Assembly (NCBI GenBank): GCA_958009085.1
Contig: OY253686.1
Location: forward strand, 310,001 to 374,000
Direction of reading: 5' to 3'
DNA from: Protoeuglena noctilucae
Lineage: Eukaryota; Chlorophyta; Pedinophyceae; Marsupiomonadales; Marsupiomonadaceae
Length of the DNA: 64,000 bases
In this document: piece after piece, positions 11,501 to 23,271 of the stretch
How the letters are laid out: the number at the start of each line of letters is the position of its first letter
Numbering within the stretch: position 1 is the first letter of the stretch
The notes under the pieces: model-generated
What the model saw: only the letters and a program-made list of their open reading frames with translations
The model's database searches: none
Told to the model about the DNA's origin: nothing
Made by a program: the position numbers and the translations under genes

Positions 11501-14500
11501 GGCACGTGCGGGGCCGGCTGGTCCCCCGTCATGATGGTCTGCTTGAGGAGGGGCAGGTGGAACTGCGGGGGACGCAGGGGTGGGGTGGGGTCAACATGGC
11601 GTGTGTGAGAGGGGGAGGTGGAAGTGCAGGGCTGCTTGGATGTCAGTAACACTCGATGAGTAGGTCTGCTTGCTTGTTGAGCAGGTCGCGGCGCTGCTGG
11701 GACAATATGCCGAGTGCACCCCAATCGCCGCTTTGACATGTCGAATGCACCCCAGTCATTGTGCATGCCAGCCCACCTGGGCGTAGGGGCTCGGGAGGAT
11801 CTTGTCCAGCGTGAAGCGCCGGTGGTCGAGGAGGCCCTCCTCGTTGCCCAAAATCTTCTGCGGTCATCACAGATGGGGAAGCCATGGGTCTGGAAGGACG
11901 CTGCGAGAGCATCATAGCAGCTCGCTCACTTCCATGCGAGGGGCCAGTCGCAGCAGCGCATCACACAGAGCTGTCCCAGCCACTCACCGCGAGGGGGTAG
12001 TTGGAGTACTGCATCTTGCCCTGGAGGTCGAACACCGCGATGCCGTCCACGGGGTGGGTCAGCTCCATCTCGACCTCCACCAGGCGGCCGTCGCCCAGGC
12101 CGACCAGGCGGACTGCGGGCGTTGCAGTGAGCAGGCGATGTGGCATGCGGACCAGGCTGGTGGGCTAAGAGGGTACCTCACCCCACGCCGCCTATTCGCA
12201 CGCAGACGCCCTCCCACCCCAGACGGCCACCCCACGCCCCCTATGCTTCACATGCATGAAATGCACAGTGCCCCCAAACACCCCTCACCCTTGCACTTGA
12301 CGCGCATGACCTCCCTGCCGTACTTGTGCTTCATGCGCCCCTGGAGCTCCACTGTGGCCCGGCCGCCCATGGCCGCGTCGACGTTCTCGTCGCCCCCGTC
12401 CATGCCCATCATGTCGGTCTGGTCCTCCTCCGCGTCGCTCGACCGCAGCGCCTCCACGGCCTCCATCAGCTGCTCCTCCCACTGCACGCCCGGCGCCGCG
12501 ATGAACTGGAACTGCTGGCCCTGGAGGGCCGCCGTGTTGAAGCCTGCGGGGGGTATGTACAACGTGGGTATATGTTTGTATATGTATACAGCACCATAGT
12601 TAATAGAAGACACATGTGAAGACGTGACAGCAGGCGTGACACAGTGCGAACGGGAGTGTGCGCGCAAGGGGCCTGCAATTCATGGCAGTCTCCCCCCGTC
12701 ACCTGTAACGGACGCAAAGGCCCGGTTGACGGCCACGAAGCTCCCGTCGCTTGTGAGCCACGTCAGCATGCGGCAGGCGGGGCCCGCTGTGGGTGCGAGA
12801 GGCGGGTGGCGTTGTTAGCAGCATGCGCAGACAATCGGAGGTGGCGGAAGCAGGCACACGGACCAACAAACATAGGACATATCCTCATGGGGATATCGGC
12901 GGCAAGCACAAGGCACAGATTTGCAATTCTCGCATCTCCGGTCCCCGCACTCACTCCCGTCGTCCTCCTCGATGGGGTGCATGACGCCCATGTAGAGCGC
13001 GGCCTCGTTGCCCTGGCTGATCTTGGTCACTTTCAGGTCCATCGGCAGCACCGTCTTGTCCTTGCGCAGCGCCAGCACCTTGGTCAGCCGGTTGAGCAGC
13101 ACGTGCTGCCCGCTCTTGGCGTTGCGCAGGTAGCCGTTGTGGCGCTGGGCAAAGGGCGGGGGCATGATCACCGACACGTTCAGGCCGTCCAGCTCCCCGG
13201 CCTTGTAGCCGAGCGTCTGGTTCAGCACTGCGCGGGAAACCCATCGATCGCATTCACTACACTGTTTTGCCGATACTGCAGCCTGCCACCCCATCGGCAC
13301 CGACCCGCGCCCACCCCTGCGTCATCCCCCGCCCCGCTCACGTTTGTTGGTCATCTGCACGATGCCCGCGTCGTTGATGACGATGACGGCGTCCGTCTGG
13401 TCATCTACCATCTCGCTCAGGTCGCCAGCCCCGTTGGCCACCGCGCTCGACAGCAGCTGGTCCCTCTTGCGCTCCTCCTGGAGGTCCTCAATCTTGTCCG
13501 CCTCGTTATACAGGCGCATGGCGCGCCAGGGGTCGCAGGCCACCTCCTCCCTGTGCGTGCATTGGGGTGGCACACAGGTTAAGCGTGAATGGATGGACGG
13601 ACGGTTGCAAACATGCATGCACGCATGAGCTCCTGTCAATTGCTCACATGAACCGCCCGTAGGACCGCAGGAGCTTGACGTTGTTGGGGTAGCGGTCGAC
13701 GAGCGTGCGGAAGAGGCGCACGGCGGCATGCTCGATCGTCGACATCTGCCGGGCCACGTCGGTGACGGCCTTGAAGGTGATGTCCTTGCGGAGGAGCAGG
13801 CGCCAGAACTTGGCCGTGACGCGCAGCGCCATGAGGTGGTTCGTCTCGGTGCCCTTCAGGGCCTGCTGGAACTCCAGGAAGCTCGCCGTGTCCATTGCGC
13901 CATCTGTGGGGCACGTGTCGGAAGCAGAAGGGGTTCGGAACGAGGTGGCGGGGGCCGGGCGAGTGCCGTGAATGCGTCAATGAGCCTGCTGGTAACAAAC
14001 ACCGTAGCAGGCACTGCGACAGGCACCGCAGCAGGCGCCCCCGCGTCTCCCACGCGCCCCGCCTCCTCACCAGCCCCGAGCCCGTGGTCCTGCACGGTGG
14101 CCTTGTGGTCCTTGTCGACCTTGAACATCATCATGCGCACGTTGAAGCCCGCGGGGATCTTGGCGGCCTTCAGGATCTGCGCCATTGCCGCCGAGAAGTC
14201 CTTGCGGACGATGCGGAGGAAGTTAGCGTACTGCAGGACCAGGAAGGCGCTGTCCGGGAAGGACTGCATGCCGTACTTGAAGATGATCTCGGCCAGCTGC
14301 TGCTTGCGGGGGTCGTAGTTGCCGTACTGGTCAGTGTCGCGGGCGATGCGGGTCGAGATCTGGGGCGGGGGCGGGGGGGTGTGAGGAGAGGGGTGGGCAT
14401 TGGGGCAGGGCAAGATGGGGCAGTTTCACAAGAAAGCCGCGGTGTCTGGGCAAGCGGGACATGGGAGGAGCAGATGCAGGGTTGGAGGGTGGGGGTTCGG

Positions 14501-16419
14501 CACGGTTTGGCAGGCAGCATCTCACCTCCACGAGCGTGGGCCGCGAGAGGTGCCGGAGCGCATCCTGGTCAAAGGCCCCGTCGATGCCGACGCCTTCCGC
14601 GTCCACGCTGCCCCAGGCGCGGTGGCGGCGCTGGGTCTGCGCGGAGGGCCGAGCGGGGAGGAGGTGAGGGGCTGCTGCCACGCCAGGCAGGCGAGTCGCA
14701 GGCAGTCGGCATCGAGGCAGGTTCTATGGTCAGTTTTATGAGATGGCCCGTGTCATACATGTTCGCGCTTGGTGACTCGCCCGACGGAGGAAGACGAGGT
14801 ATCCGACGGCAAAAAAGACAAAGATGCCGACGATGAGGGCCACGGTAAGGCCGGGGACGGGCGTCCGGACGAGGCCCATGATGAGGGTGATGAGGCCGGC
14901 CCAGGTGAGGGACGATAGGAGGCCCACGCACCCCGCGTTGACGTGGGTGTGGTAGTACCTCTGGTCCCGGAAAAAGTCAAAGATGGTCTTGGCGGCCAGG
15001 ATGGCCGTGACGCCGCCGACCATGTAGCCCTCGCGGCGCCAGATGACGATGCACGTGACCATCGCCGACACGGCCACGGTCCACCCCGTGGCGCCGTGGC
15101 TACTGCGAGAAGAGACGATGCGACCAGGTTGTTCGCCGTGACATGCGGCTGCCAGTGTGTGACTGTGGGGGCAGCTCGTCTCCAGTCCTGGTCATGCACC
15201 TGGGCGCCGCGAGGATGTTGGGCGAGATCATGCTGGGCTCGAAGTCCCCGATGCTGCTGCCCAGGGCGAGAAGCATGATGATTGGCAAGGCGACGTACGC
15301 GACGAGCGACGTGATCATGCCCGACCCTGCGAGACAAGAAAGGCCCACTGCGTCAGGGACTGTGTCGTACCCACACCAAGGGGGCCGCCGAGCGCGGGGA
15401 TGGGCCTGGCGTGTGCCCCTCAGCCTCACCGGCGTAGCATTCGTGGTCCCCGAAGATCTTGTTCCGGGCAGGGCGCTGCTCGGTGTGGGCGTGGATGACG
15501 TCGCACGCCAGGGGCGTGAAGAGCACGACGAGGGCCGGCACGTACAAAAGCTCGATGACGAGGGCACTGCGGGAGAGGAGAAGCGAGGAGCGCGCACTTC
15601 TCACTCTCGTCATCCGCGTGACATCGACGTGCGGGCCCGGGCGCGGCAGGGGTCGCACCGGAAAAAGATGGTCACGTTGACCACCACCTTCCACGGCTGG
15701 CGCTGCCGAGAGTGCGAGTACGCCACCAGGCCCACGCTGATGGCCGTGGCGAGGACGAGCGCGGCGACGGCGAAAAGGATGGCTTGGAAGATGCTGCGGG
15801 GGCGTGCAGGGAGGCGCTGAGTGCACAACGCGAGTGACGCCAGGGCATGCACGCAGCTCGGCGCTTGCTCCTCGCCTGTATCCGAGCTTGTACTCGACGT
15901 GGGTGATGTCCAGCCACGCGAGCCCTCCCATCCACGACCCCTCGAACGCCCAGTGGAACTGCGGCCAGGGGCGTGTGCTCGGTCAAGCATCGGCCCGCGC
16001 CGACTCGGCCGCGTCCCCTCCGGCGCCGCCATGCAGTCCGCACCTGGGGCCCGAGAAGGAGGCCAAGCAGGACGAGGTACGGAAAGACGAGCGCGACCAC
16101 GGCGTACTTCCAGCTGGCCGAGTAGCGCACGGAGTGGACCGAGTAGACCGTCTTGAAGACGACCGTCTGCCAGCCGCCGTCCTTCGTCAGCAAGTCGCTC
16201 ATGCCATCGTTCCTCGTAAACCCGACCTCGGCGGTGTTCTCGGTGACGGACGTGCCTGCGCGGGCGTTTTGCACGGGCACGCACTCGACCCCTCCCGGCG
16301 CATCCCTGGGATCGCGGGCTTGCGCGACACCCAGTCCACGCGGCCCATATGCAAGTAAGAAGCGAGCACGCACCGGAGTAGCTGTTCCCGCTGACGGAGG
16401 CCGCGCGAATGTCCTCCAT
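5543..16419 (-). CDS. TmcB-like giant multi-TM PAS-domain sensor protein (~2,060 aa, 32 exons)
   Basis: This resembles the TmcB/TmcC family, large PAS-containing membrane proteins abundant in green algae and known from Dictyostelium. All 32 exons close in phase to 6,183 coding bases. Order: seven hydrophobic helices (residues 60-375); a TmcB-type TPR region with FLVLQYANFLRIVRKDF (420-650); a first PAS with AVIVINDAGIVQ and MPPPFAQRHNGYLRN (640-755); three weaker PAS-like units near 765, 890 and 1165 (RMLTWLTSDGSF, GIAVFDLQGKMQYSN, VGVGRDGTIKTF); then helices near 1430, 1635, 1735 and 1940 around a probable extracytosolic loop. The ATG at 16419 has an in-frame TGA 45 bases upstream. Five of the 31 introns are GC-AG. 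The reading frame ends KIKEEVRGCERVC at 5543; if the donor after 5570 is used, more coding sequence exists. The likely role is light, redox or calcium-linked membrane sensing, inferred from PAS domains only; no kinase domain is present. Confidence 0.85.
5804..5993 (-). other. GC-AG intron (TmcB-like gene, last intron)
   Basis: Donor CTCTCCCAG|GCGAGC, acceptor CCCCGCAG|CTCCCG. Both flanks are phase 0 and join LLSQ to LPSAMNVEG. No nearby GT donor fits that phase. Confidence 0.7.
7093..7212 (-). other. GC-AG intron (TmcB-like gene)
   Basis: Donor AACCAG|GCGAGT, acceptor CTCCGCAG|ATGACC, phase 0 on both sides. The GT two bases into the donor would give phase 1 and break the frame. Confidence 0.72.
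7413..7580. repeat. Imperfect ~71-bp tandem repeat inside an intron of the TmcB-like gene
   Basis: Two and a third copies start at about 7413, 7484 and 7555. Shared cores are GGTAAGAGRTGGCAGA and AGAGAGGGCGAAGTGGTGACAGGG. The array lies wholly between two exons (ends 7377 and 7623) on a purine-rich plus strand. Spacing is constant at 71 bases while the units have diverged by about 15-20 percent by eye. Confidence 0.8.
10041..10268 (-). other. GC-AG intron (TmcB-like gene, fourth PAS-like unit)
   Basis: Donor TTCAAAG|GCAAGA, acceptor CCCCGCAG|TGTGCG. Phase 1 on both sides gives DGSVFK|VCVSGG. A GT site further downstream gives phase 0 and does not fit. Confidence 0.65.
14637..14780 (-). other. 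GC-AG intron (TmcB-like gene)
   Basis: Donor CTCCGTCGG|GCGAGT, acceptor CCGCGCAG|ACCCAG. Phase 0 on both sides joins the seventh N-terminal helix to TQRRHRAWG. Confidence 0.68.
15794..15875 (-). other. GC-AG intron (TmcB-like gene)
   Basis: Donor GGATACAG|GCGAGG, acceptor CCCCGCAG|CATCTT. The split codon AG|C gives YKLGY-S-IFQAILFAV and restores a transmembrane helix. Confidence 0.72.
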
Positions 16420-17182
16420 GCCAATGGGTTCCCAGGGATGCGCGCCGGGACTCGGCCAGTAGTATCAATCCTGCGGATATGACGACACCGCGCACGAGCT
16501 GAGGGCGCCGAAACTCAGGGAGAGATCGCGAGCGGGGTCGTAGCTCGGGGCGATGCCAAACGATCGCTCCCCGCGCGGACGACAGACAAGCGCGTCGGAA
16601 GCGGCCAAAGGATTTCCAGTATGACCGCTCTGGGCGACGAGGGCCGCTGTGGGGCTGGGAGCGGCTCCGTCGATCGGTGTCAACGGGACACCGGTTGGCG
16701 GGAGGCTACGCAGCCCCCCGAGGCCGGCCCACTGCTCGAGCGATAGCGACCGGTCAAATCCTTCCCAGCGCGCACTCGGGAGCCCCTCAGCGCGGCCCAC
16801 GCGCGCAGGGGCATGTGGCGCCCTTGCCGGGTCGACTGGCGACTCTGCCGGGCACGCCAGCCTCCCGAAGGCAACGAGCGTGATATCATGCATCGATAGC
16901 TACCACATGCGCCCCTTCAGGGGCCCGGAGATACCCAAGCGGCGTTGTCACGGAGTGGACGCACCTTGCGGGGGAGATGCTCTCCTGCGAGGGACGTACC
17001 ACTCGCACCGGGAAAATGTGGGGCAGCGGCGTTGCGCACAAGGGCAAGATCGGGCGCGCAACCTCAAATCGCCGGAATTCACGGGACGGCCAGTCGATAC
17101 AGTTTCACATCATTCGGCCACCAATCCCCCTGCCACGTCCACCCGGTCCATCCGAGAGTATTCAAACGGCGCTGGCCTCGAC
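16420..17182. other. Intergenic between two minus-strand genes
   Basis: This 760-base stretch lies upstream of the TmcB-like ATG and downstream of the next gene's stop. A 143-codon minus-strand frame at 16465-16893 has an ATG but mixed composition. It ends at a stop before the TmcB-like start and no splice links the two in phase. I assign no gene. Confidence 0.4.
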
Positions 17183-20100
17183 TCAACCCACGTGACGTGC
17201 ACCATCGCCCTCGAACAGGGCATCTGCCTCCCGCGCCATCACGTGGTCGCCGATCATCTTGCAAATCACCCCGAGCACCCCGCACACGGCGTCCTTGTCC
17301 CACAGAGGTGCGTTCAGCACCCCGCGCCCCCGCCACGGCGCCCCCGCGTCGCCCCCGGTCTCCGACCCCCACGGCGTGCCCCGCCCCCGGAGGCCGGCGG
17401 AGGCGGCCCCGCCCCACGCCTGCGAGCCCGAGCCGCTGCCGCGGGGGCTCCAGGCTCTCCTCGGGCTGCCCTGCCGACTCGCATCCAGCGCACTGCGCGG
17501 GGAGGATGGGCCGCGGGCCCTGGCGACCGACGCCCGCGCCGGGGTGAGGGCGGGGATGGGAGCCGCGCCAGCGCCACCCGTGCCGTCGGCGCCCGGAGGG
17601 GCGAGGAAGGCCCGCGAGAGCACGGCCGCTATCAGCGGGAGCGCGGCGTGCTCGGCCAGGCGGTCGCGCAGCTCGGAGATTCGGAAACACTCACGGATCC
17701 GCATCTTGAGCATGCCGGGGGTCTGCCGCGACACGCCCTCCCACGTGTCGGGCGCGCGCAGCCGCGCTTCCGGCAGCGCCGCGAAGGGCCAGGCGTCGCG
17801 CGGGGCCAGGCCGGCGCACGAGGCCACCAGGTCGTCCGCGCTGCGGGGGCGGGTGAGTATGCGAGGGTTTGCATCCCCCTGACAATGATGCGCGGCTGCA
17901 GCGTGGCGAATCCTGCACACAACGACCCGGACACTAGGTCGGCACCTGAACTGGAACTTGCCCATCCTGCCGGCGTTGGTGATCCACTTGACCGTCACGA
18001 CGCTGTCGCCCGCGCTGGTGCTCACGCGCACGCGCCGCGCTCCCCCGGGGGACACCTGCTCATCTGGCATCGACGCGGCGGAGCCTGCATGCGACACACA
18101 CATGTCCCGTTGGATGTTCCAATTGCGCAGAAAGCATGTCACACTGGCGCCCCTGGCGCCACCCATGCATCACGCGCTCCTGCTCCTCACCGGGCGTCTC
18201 CATGTCTCGCGGCGTCCGTGCGGGCGACAGCGAGAAGGGCCCCGCGCCCACGCGGCCGAGCCCGCGGTCTATGGCGGGCGTGTTGGGCGACGCCCACGAC
18301 CCCCCGTCCCAGAGAGTAGTGCCCATGCCGCCCGACTCAACCGCTCGACTGGATGAAACCGACTGGAAGGCGCTGCCGGGCGTCGCCAGCGGGGGGTGAG
18401 AGTGGGACGACCGAGGCGACGCGAGCTCCACCGACATGTGTGGCACCTGGTACCGCCGGGGGTGGGATGCGACCATGTCGGCGACGCGTGCCGACAGGTC
18501 GTGGGGCGCCACGCTGGTGGCGGCCGCCGCCGGGCTCTCCCACGCGCTGTCCTCGTCCTCCGCGTCGGCGTCGGCGTCCGGGGCCGGGTGGGAGTCGAGC
18601 GGCGAGCGGCTCTTGGTCGCGCGCGGGTACGGCATGCTGCGGAACGACGGCGACGCGTCCAGCAGCGGGTGCGAGGCCAGAGGCCGCGTGCCGGGCGACG
18701 GCGGGCCAACGTCCTGGACCCCGCCACGGCGGCCCGCCTTGCGTGGCGACTGGCGCGCGGTGCTCGTCGCCCCATCGTCCGAATCTGCGTCGCTCGTCTC
18801 CTCCTCGGGCACACCCCGGCCCCACCGCCCGCCCTGGAGCTCGTAAACGACGTGCGCATGCAGGGAGCCCACGCGCTCGAGGGGAGCGTCTGTACCCACG
18901 GACGCATCGCGCATGGCCGGCGCCCCATTGGCCTCCGAGGACGCCATGCCCTGCCCGCTGCCCCGCACCATCTCCCGCTGCAACGCCATCCGCGCCTCCT
19001 TGGCGTCCCTCTCTGAAGCTGGGGCGATCCCGGCCCTGTCCATGTGCTCCCGCATCCTCGCCCGTCGCTCTCGCTCCCGGTCCCTCTCCCTCTCCGCGCC
19101 CCTGGGGCTGTCCGGAAGGCTCCCGGCCTCCGGCTCGTCATCGAGGGCGCGCGAGGTCAGAACCAGCGAGCTGTTGGGCGAAGGCACGCCACGTGCCCCT
19201 GGCGCCAATGTGGCAGGGACCCTCGGGGGAACCCCACGCCCATTGACGCCTCGGGATGCCGCGTCCGCAACGCCCCGGGCAGCGGAGGTTGCCCGAGTCG
19301 TCGGGGCTTCCACAGTGTCGCCTGCGATCGAGTCCACGCGCTCCAGCGCGTGCGAGCGAGGCGCCGCGAGCACCGGGCCCAGCAACGGCGGCACGTAGTC
19401 CAGCGGCCGAGTCCAGGAAGCGTCGGCAGAGGGACCGCGGCCGGCGCCGCGCGGGGTTATCGCGGGCCGCGCGGCGGCGAGCGAGTCCTGGCGCTCCAGC
19501 TGACTGGCGAGATCGCCGAGCATGCGGGACGGCGTCCGGTCGGGGGTGGGCCTCGGAGACGGCTCTGCGGCGCACGAGAGGCGCAGTTGTCGTGCCGTTT
19601 GCGTCCCTGCCAACATCGCGCAAGCCATGTCAGCCCCTCTGACCAGGACCCCCGGTGGGCCATCTCACCCCGGCTATCGGCTCCACGATGCAACTCCGCA
19701 ATTAGCGTGCCCATGCGCCGGGAGCTGCTGCGCAGGCGCTGCAGGTAGGCATCCACGTCGGCCTCGGACACTGCTGCAGACACTGCTGCAGAGGCCTCCG
19801 CGCTGGCAGAGGCCTCGGATCCTGCGCGCGACACTGCCGGCTGCCACGGCAAGGCCCGCGCCACTCCCCGTGGCGGGCGCCCCGATGCCTGGGACGCAGG
19901 GGAAGTGGGAGACCGCGGAGAGGCCGAGTCGGAGGGCGTCCCTGGCGCGAGCGTGCGATCCGTCCCCGCTGCGAGTAATTCCGCGGGAGCCCCAAGCGCT
20001 TTCCTCCCTCGCGCTCCGTCCTCGGCGTCGGAGGCGTTCAGGCTGCCGACGGCCTCATGGATACTCCCGAAAGCGGCGCGTGAGCCTCCCCCAAGCACCG

Positions 20101-20455
20101 GCGTGGGCGGGGCGGTCTCGGGCTGATCCGTCAGGAGTTGCTGGAGGGACTCGGCTGGGCTCGGCTCGTCCGATTCCGCGGCGTCGAGCGACGCCGGCTG
20201 CGCAGGGGGGGCCAGCATCTCAACGTGCAGGGAGTCCGCAGACAGCGTCGATTCGCACGCCACAGGGGCTGGCTGCGGCGAGAAAGGACCACTTTCTTCG
20301 CGACTGTGTCCGCAGGCGAAGCAACGCGCCCGCGCTGCCGCGATCGGGCCGGAAGTGCGCGGCGCTTGCCCCTGTGCTGCTCGCTGACACACCTTGCCAA
20401 TCGGTGCATCCGATGTGTGCACGGCATCCGTGCCGTTGCCGACGTCTGAAGCCAT
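17183..20455 (-). CDS. Unknown large, mostly disordered protein (~985 aa)
   Basis: Four exons (19669-20455, 18191-19564, 17946-18084, 17183-17840) join in phase to 2,958 coding bases. The first ~750 residues are Ser/Ala/Pro/Arg-rich low complexity, with one charged helical island (about 170 residues, mostly Arg/Glu) that includes RERERRARMREHMDRAG. A short helical motif, EADVDAYLQRLRSSSRRMG, sits near residue 245. The last ~240 residues look more ordered: VTVKWITNAGRMGKFQF, then RIRECFRISELRDRLAEH, then AVCGVLGVICKMIGDHVM at the very end. I recognise no family. The ATG at 20455 is the first in a frame that is open further upstream, so the start is uncertain. The pattern suggests a regulatory or scaffold protein with a small folded C-terminal domain. 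Confidence 0.6.
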
Positions 20456-20911
20456 CGTCGGCGCGAGAAGGCAGCGCCTGCTCAAAGTGCCCCAGCCCTT
20501 TCAAGCGCCCAGTGCATCCTGCAGCGTTCCTGGCGCCAAGGCGAGACGATTTTCCTGTCACGCCGGCAGCGCAAAGAGGACAGGGCACAAAACACGGTGG
20601 TGCGAGGAACGCCGCCCCCGTGGCGCAAATCGTGTTCCTGCCTCACCTTTGAGAGAGTGTAATGCCGTCCGCAGGGCCCCACCAAGCCCGGCCAAGCGCC
20701 GCCAACGAGCTATGTGCCTTCAATTTCAGTTGGCACCTCGCGCCTGGCTGCAGATAGCTCGGCAGCTCTCACACCACCACGCCAGAGGGCGCTGGAGAAT
20801 TGCCGTAGGGCCTTTCAACCTTTCAACGCGCCGCTGTGCCCCAACGCCCCCATCGACGACTGGCATGCTGGACGTGGCTTTCTCGGGACGCAGCTGCGTG
20901 TCGCCAGGCCC
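20456..20911. other. Intergenic between two minus-strand genes
   Basis: About 455 bases downstream of the Rab GDI stop and upstream of the unknown 985-aa gene. It should hold the GDI 3' UTR and the promoter of the next gene. No additional coding exon or RNA gene is evident. Confidence 0.4.
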
Positions 20912-23271
20912 TCACGTCTCCTGGTGCTGCACGAGGGGCTCTTTGCTCGACAAGTCCAGCACGCGCCCAGTGATGCGCGTGTACATGTCGAGGACGTCGT
21001 CGACGGTCGTCTCGAAGTGCGACGTCGCGTCGTAACCCCGCGACACGAAGCACCGGTCCCGGCGACCGTCCTCCAGGGGCTCGTGCACGTCCACCACCTC
21101 CATGAAAACGTCATCCAGCGGCCCCAGCAGCTGCACGCCCGGCGCCACGTCCTGCAAGGGGCAGCAGGCCCCAATGACGCCCAGACCCACAGGGTTCCAC
21201 ACACCCGACGCGCTCTTCCGACCACCGCAGCGTGCACCGCTGTGGGTCTCCAGCAAAGAGGTGGTAGCCACCCAACAGCGCCTTTCGAGCGCGATACTCG
21301 CCTTGCTCGGGTCCGGGCTCTCCAGGGTGGTCGAGACCATGGCCACGAACTTGCCCGGGGGCGCGACGCGCATCTCGTTGCCCAGGGCGCTGATGTAGAT
21401 GTCGCTCCGGCGCCCCACCTGCTTCTGCGGCAGGATCACTTGGCAGGACGACGAGTTGTCGGTCTGGGGCACCGGGTGGGACATGATGCAGACGGCACGC
21501 ACCATCTGCGGGCAGCACGGAGTGCAAGACATGCCAGGTGTTGCGAGGTCGTCCATGTCTCCCACGCGAGGCCATCCCGGTTCACGCGGCCTCGTTGGGC
21601 CTCGTGCCGCACTCGTGGTGTCACACCTGGGAAGTGACGCGCGTCTTGCCCGGGAAGTAGCTCGGGTCCCCCACCACCAGCTTGGCCTTGACTTGCTTCT
21701 TCACCCCGTCGATTTCCAACTGCGACCGAAACCACGGGACCGCTTTGGCACGCCGCCCCAGAGCCTGACGGCGCCACGAGGGGCCGTCGCAGCGGCGGGG
21801 CAGCACCGCGGGCAGCGCAGCCGGGCACTCGCCTCGACGCCCGTGGCGACCCCGTTGTCGTCGAACAGCACCCGCGCGTCCTTCTGGTGGAGCATGTAGG
21901 TGCCACCGTACACGGCAGACAGCCTCGCAAACGCCTGGGGCAGCTCCGCCAGGCCGTACATGGGGTAGATGAAGGGGGACCGGAGGCCCTCGAAACGGAG
22001 CTGCAGGAAGGCAAGCGAAATCACCGCGTCTGCTCACATGGCTCGGCGCGAGCCACGCCCCTGCCGGCGTTTCTGTGGCCCATCGCGCCTGCCCACATCA
22101 GCCAGTGCTCACCAGGGAGTCGTGGTAAAGCTTGATCTTCTCGACCGTGGGCAGGGCCGGCGCCAAGAGGTACTGGTCGTCCCGGTGGAGGGCGATGGCG
22201 TGGCCGATGAAGTCCACCGTCGACTGATCGAGGCCGTATTTGGCATAGACCTGCGCCATGGGCACCTGCCGCAAGTCCATCCCCTGCCACGTCTCGGGGC
22301 GCTTCGAGTCGCAGTCCTGCGGGAAGCACGAGCCCTTGCGAACATTGCGAGGCAGGAACCCTGCGAGCTGCAGCAGCCCAATGTCGTCCGGGCCGCATAA
22401 GTAGAGCACCTGCACGTATTTGAAGAAGTCTCGTGCCCTGCGCTTCTCGAAGAAGCCGAAGGTGCCGAACAGCTGGCTCTTGAGTGCCTCCATGTCTGTG
22501 GCGGGGACCTTGTGGATGCGGTTGGCGCTGAGGACGTACGACCCGTCGACGGCCTTGAACTCCAGGTACTTGGTGACGTCTGCGTGTGTGCGTGCGGTGA
22601 ACCGCGTCGCTCCCCCGCAGCGCTGGCGCACATCACGTCCACGTCGCGCAGGGAGACGGACCCGAGGCTCCCTGCGCCGCTGCGCGGCCGCGCACGCCAC
22701 GCACCGGTGTGCACGAGGATGCGGACGAGGTTGCCGTGCGCCATGATGAACTTGGGGGCCAGGTCGATGTTGTAGTCGCGCACGCTGCCCAGCTGGGGGG
22801 GCGGCTGCGCGTCCGGGCCCTTGAACCTCTTGTACAGCTGCTCGAGGGACAGCGATGCGGAAGCGCCACCGTAGTAGCTGTTGCGGTCCAAGTGGAGCAC
22901 CTGCAGATCGCGGCGAGCGCTCGGGGCGTTGCACCACGACCGCTTGGCCCGTTGACCGCCTTCAGCCCCTCAAGAACCGAGTGCGCCGGGCCGATACGCC
23001 GGTAACGCGCGCGGACTGCCACCACTACTGCCAGTGAACGGATCTGCTGCAGCGAAGCGCGTGAAGGCGCCCCGGCGTGTGCACCCAACGCGACGCGCCT
23101 GCGAGGTCGTCCCGTTCGCGCCGCAAGCCAACCCCGCAGAGCCGAGCGTCAGCGCAACTCGTCGACTCCCTCCCCTATGCGCACCTTGTAGCGCTCCACA
23201 GACAAGATGCCGGACAGGATGCACTCCTTCAGCCCCGTGCCGAGGACCACCACGTCGTACTCGTCCTCCAT
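20912..23271 (-). CDS. GDI1: Rab GDP dissociation inhibitor (GDI)
   Basis: Rab GDI extracts prenylated, GDP-bound Rab GTPases from membranes and recycles them in the cytosol. Eight exons close in phase to about 468 aa (family about 445). The N-terminus [19 protein letters not shown] is the GDI/REP FAD-fold signature, here DVVVLGTGL. Further family blocks are [91 protein letters not shown] and [18 protein letters not shown]. The C-terminus is [12 protein letters not shown]. The intron at 21152-21301 has a GC donor; homologues have no insertion there. The intron before [12 protein letters not shown] may also be GC-AG (21765-21832) but a GT alternative exists. The start ATG is clear. Confidence 0.93.
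21152..21301 (-). other. GC-AG intron (Rab GDI gene)
   Basis: Donor CCGAGCAAG|GCGAGT, acceptor CCTTGCAG|GACGTG, phase 0 both sides. If retained, about 50 residues rich in Cys, Arg and Gly would interrupt the conserved stretch before [13 protein letters not shown], which no GDI I know of has. Confidence 0.8.

Noticed and set aside
16465-16893. 143-codon minus-strand frame upstream of the TmcB-like gene
   Set aside because: It stops before the TmcB-like ATG, no splice joins them in phase, and the composition is not protein-like throughout.
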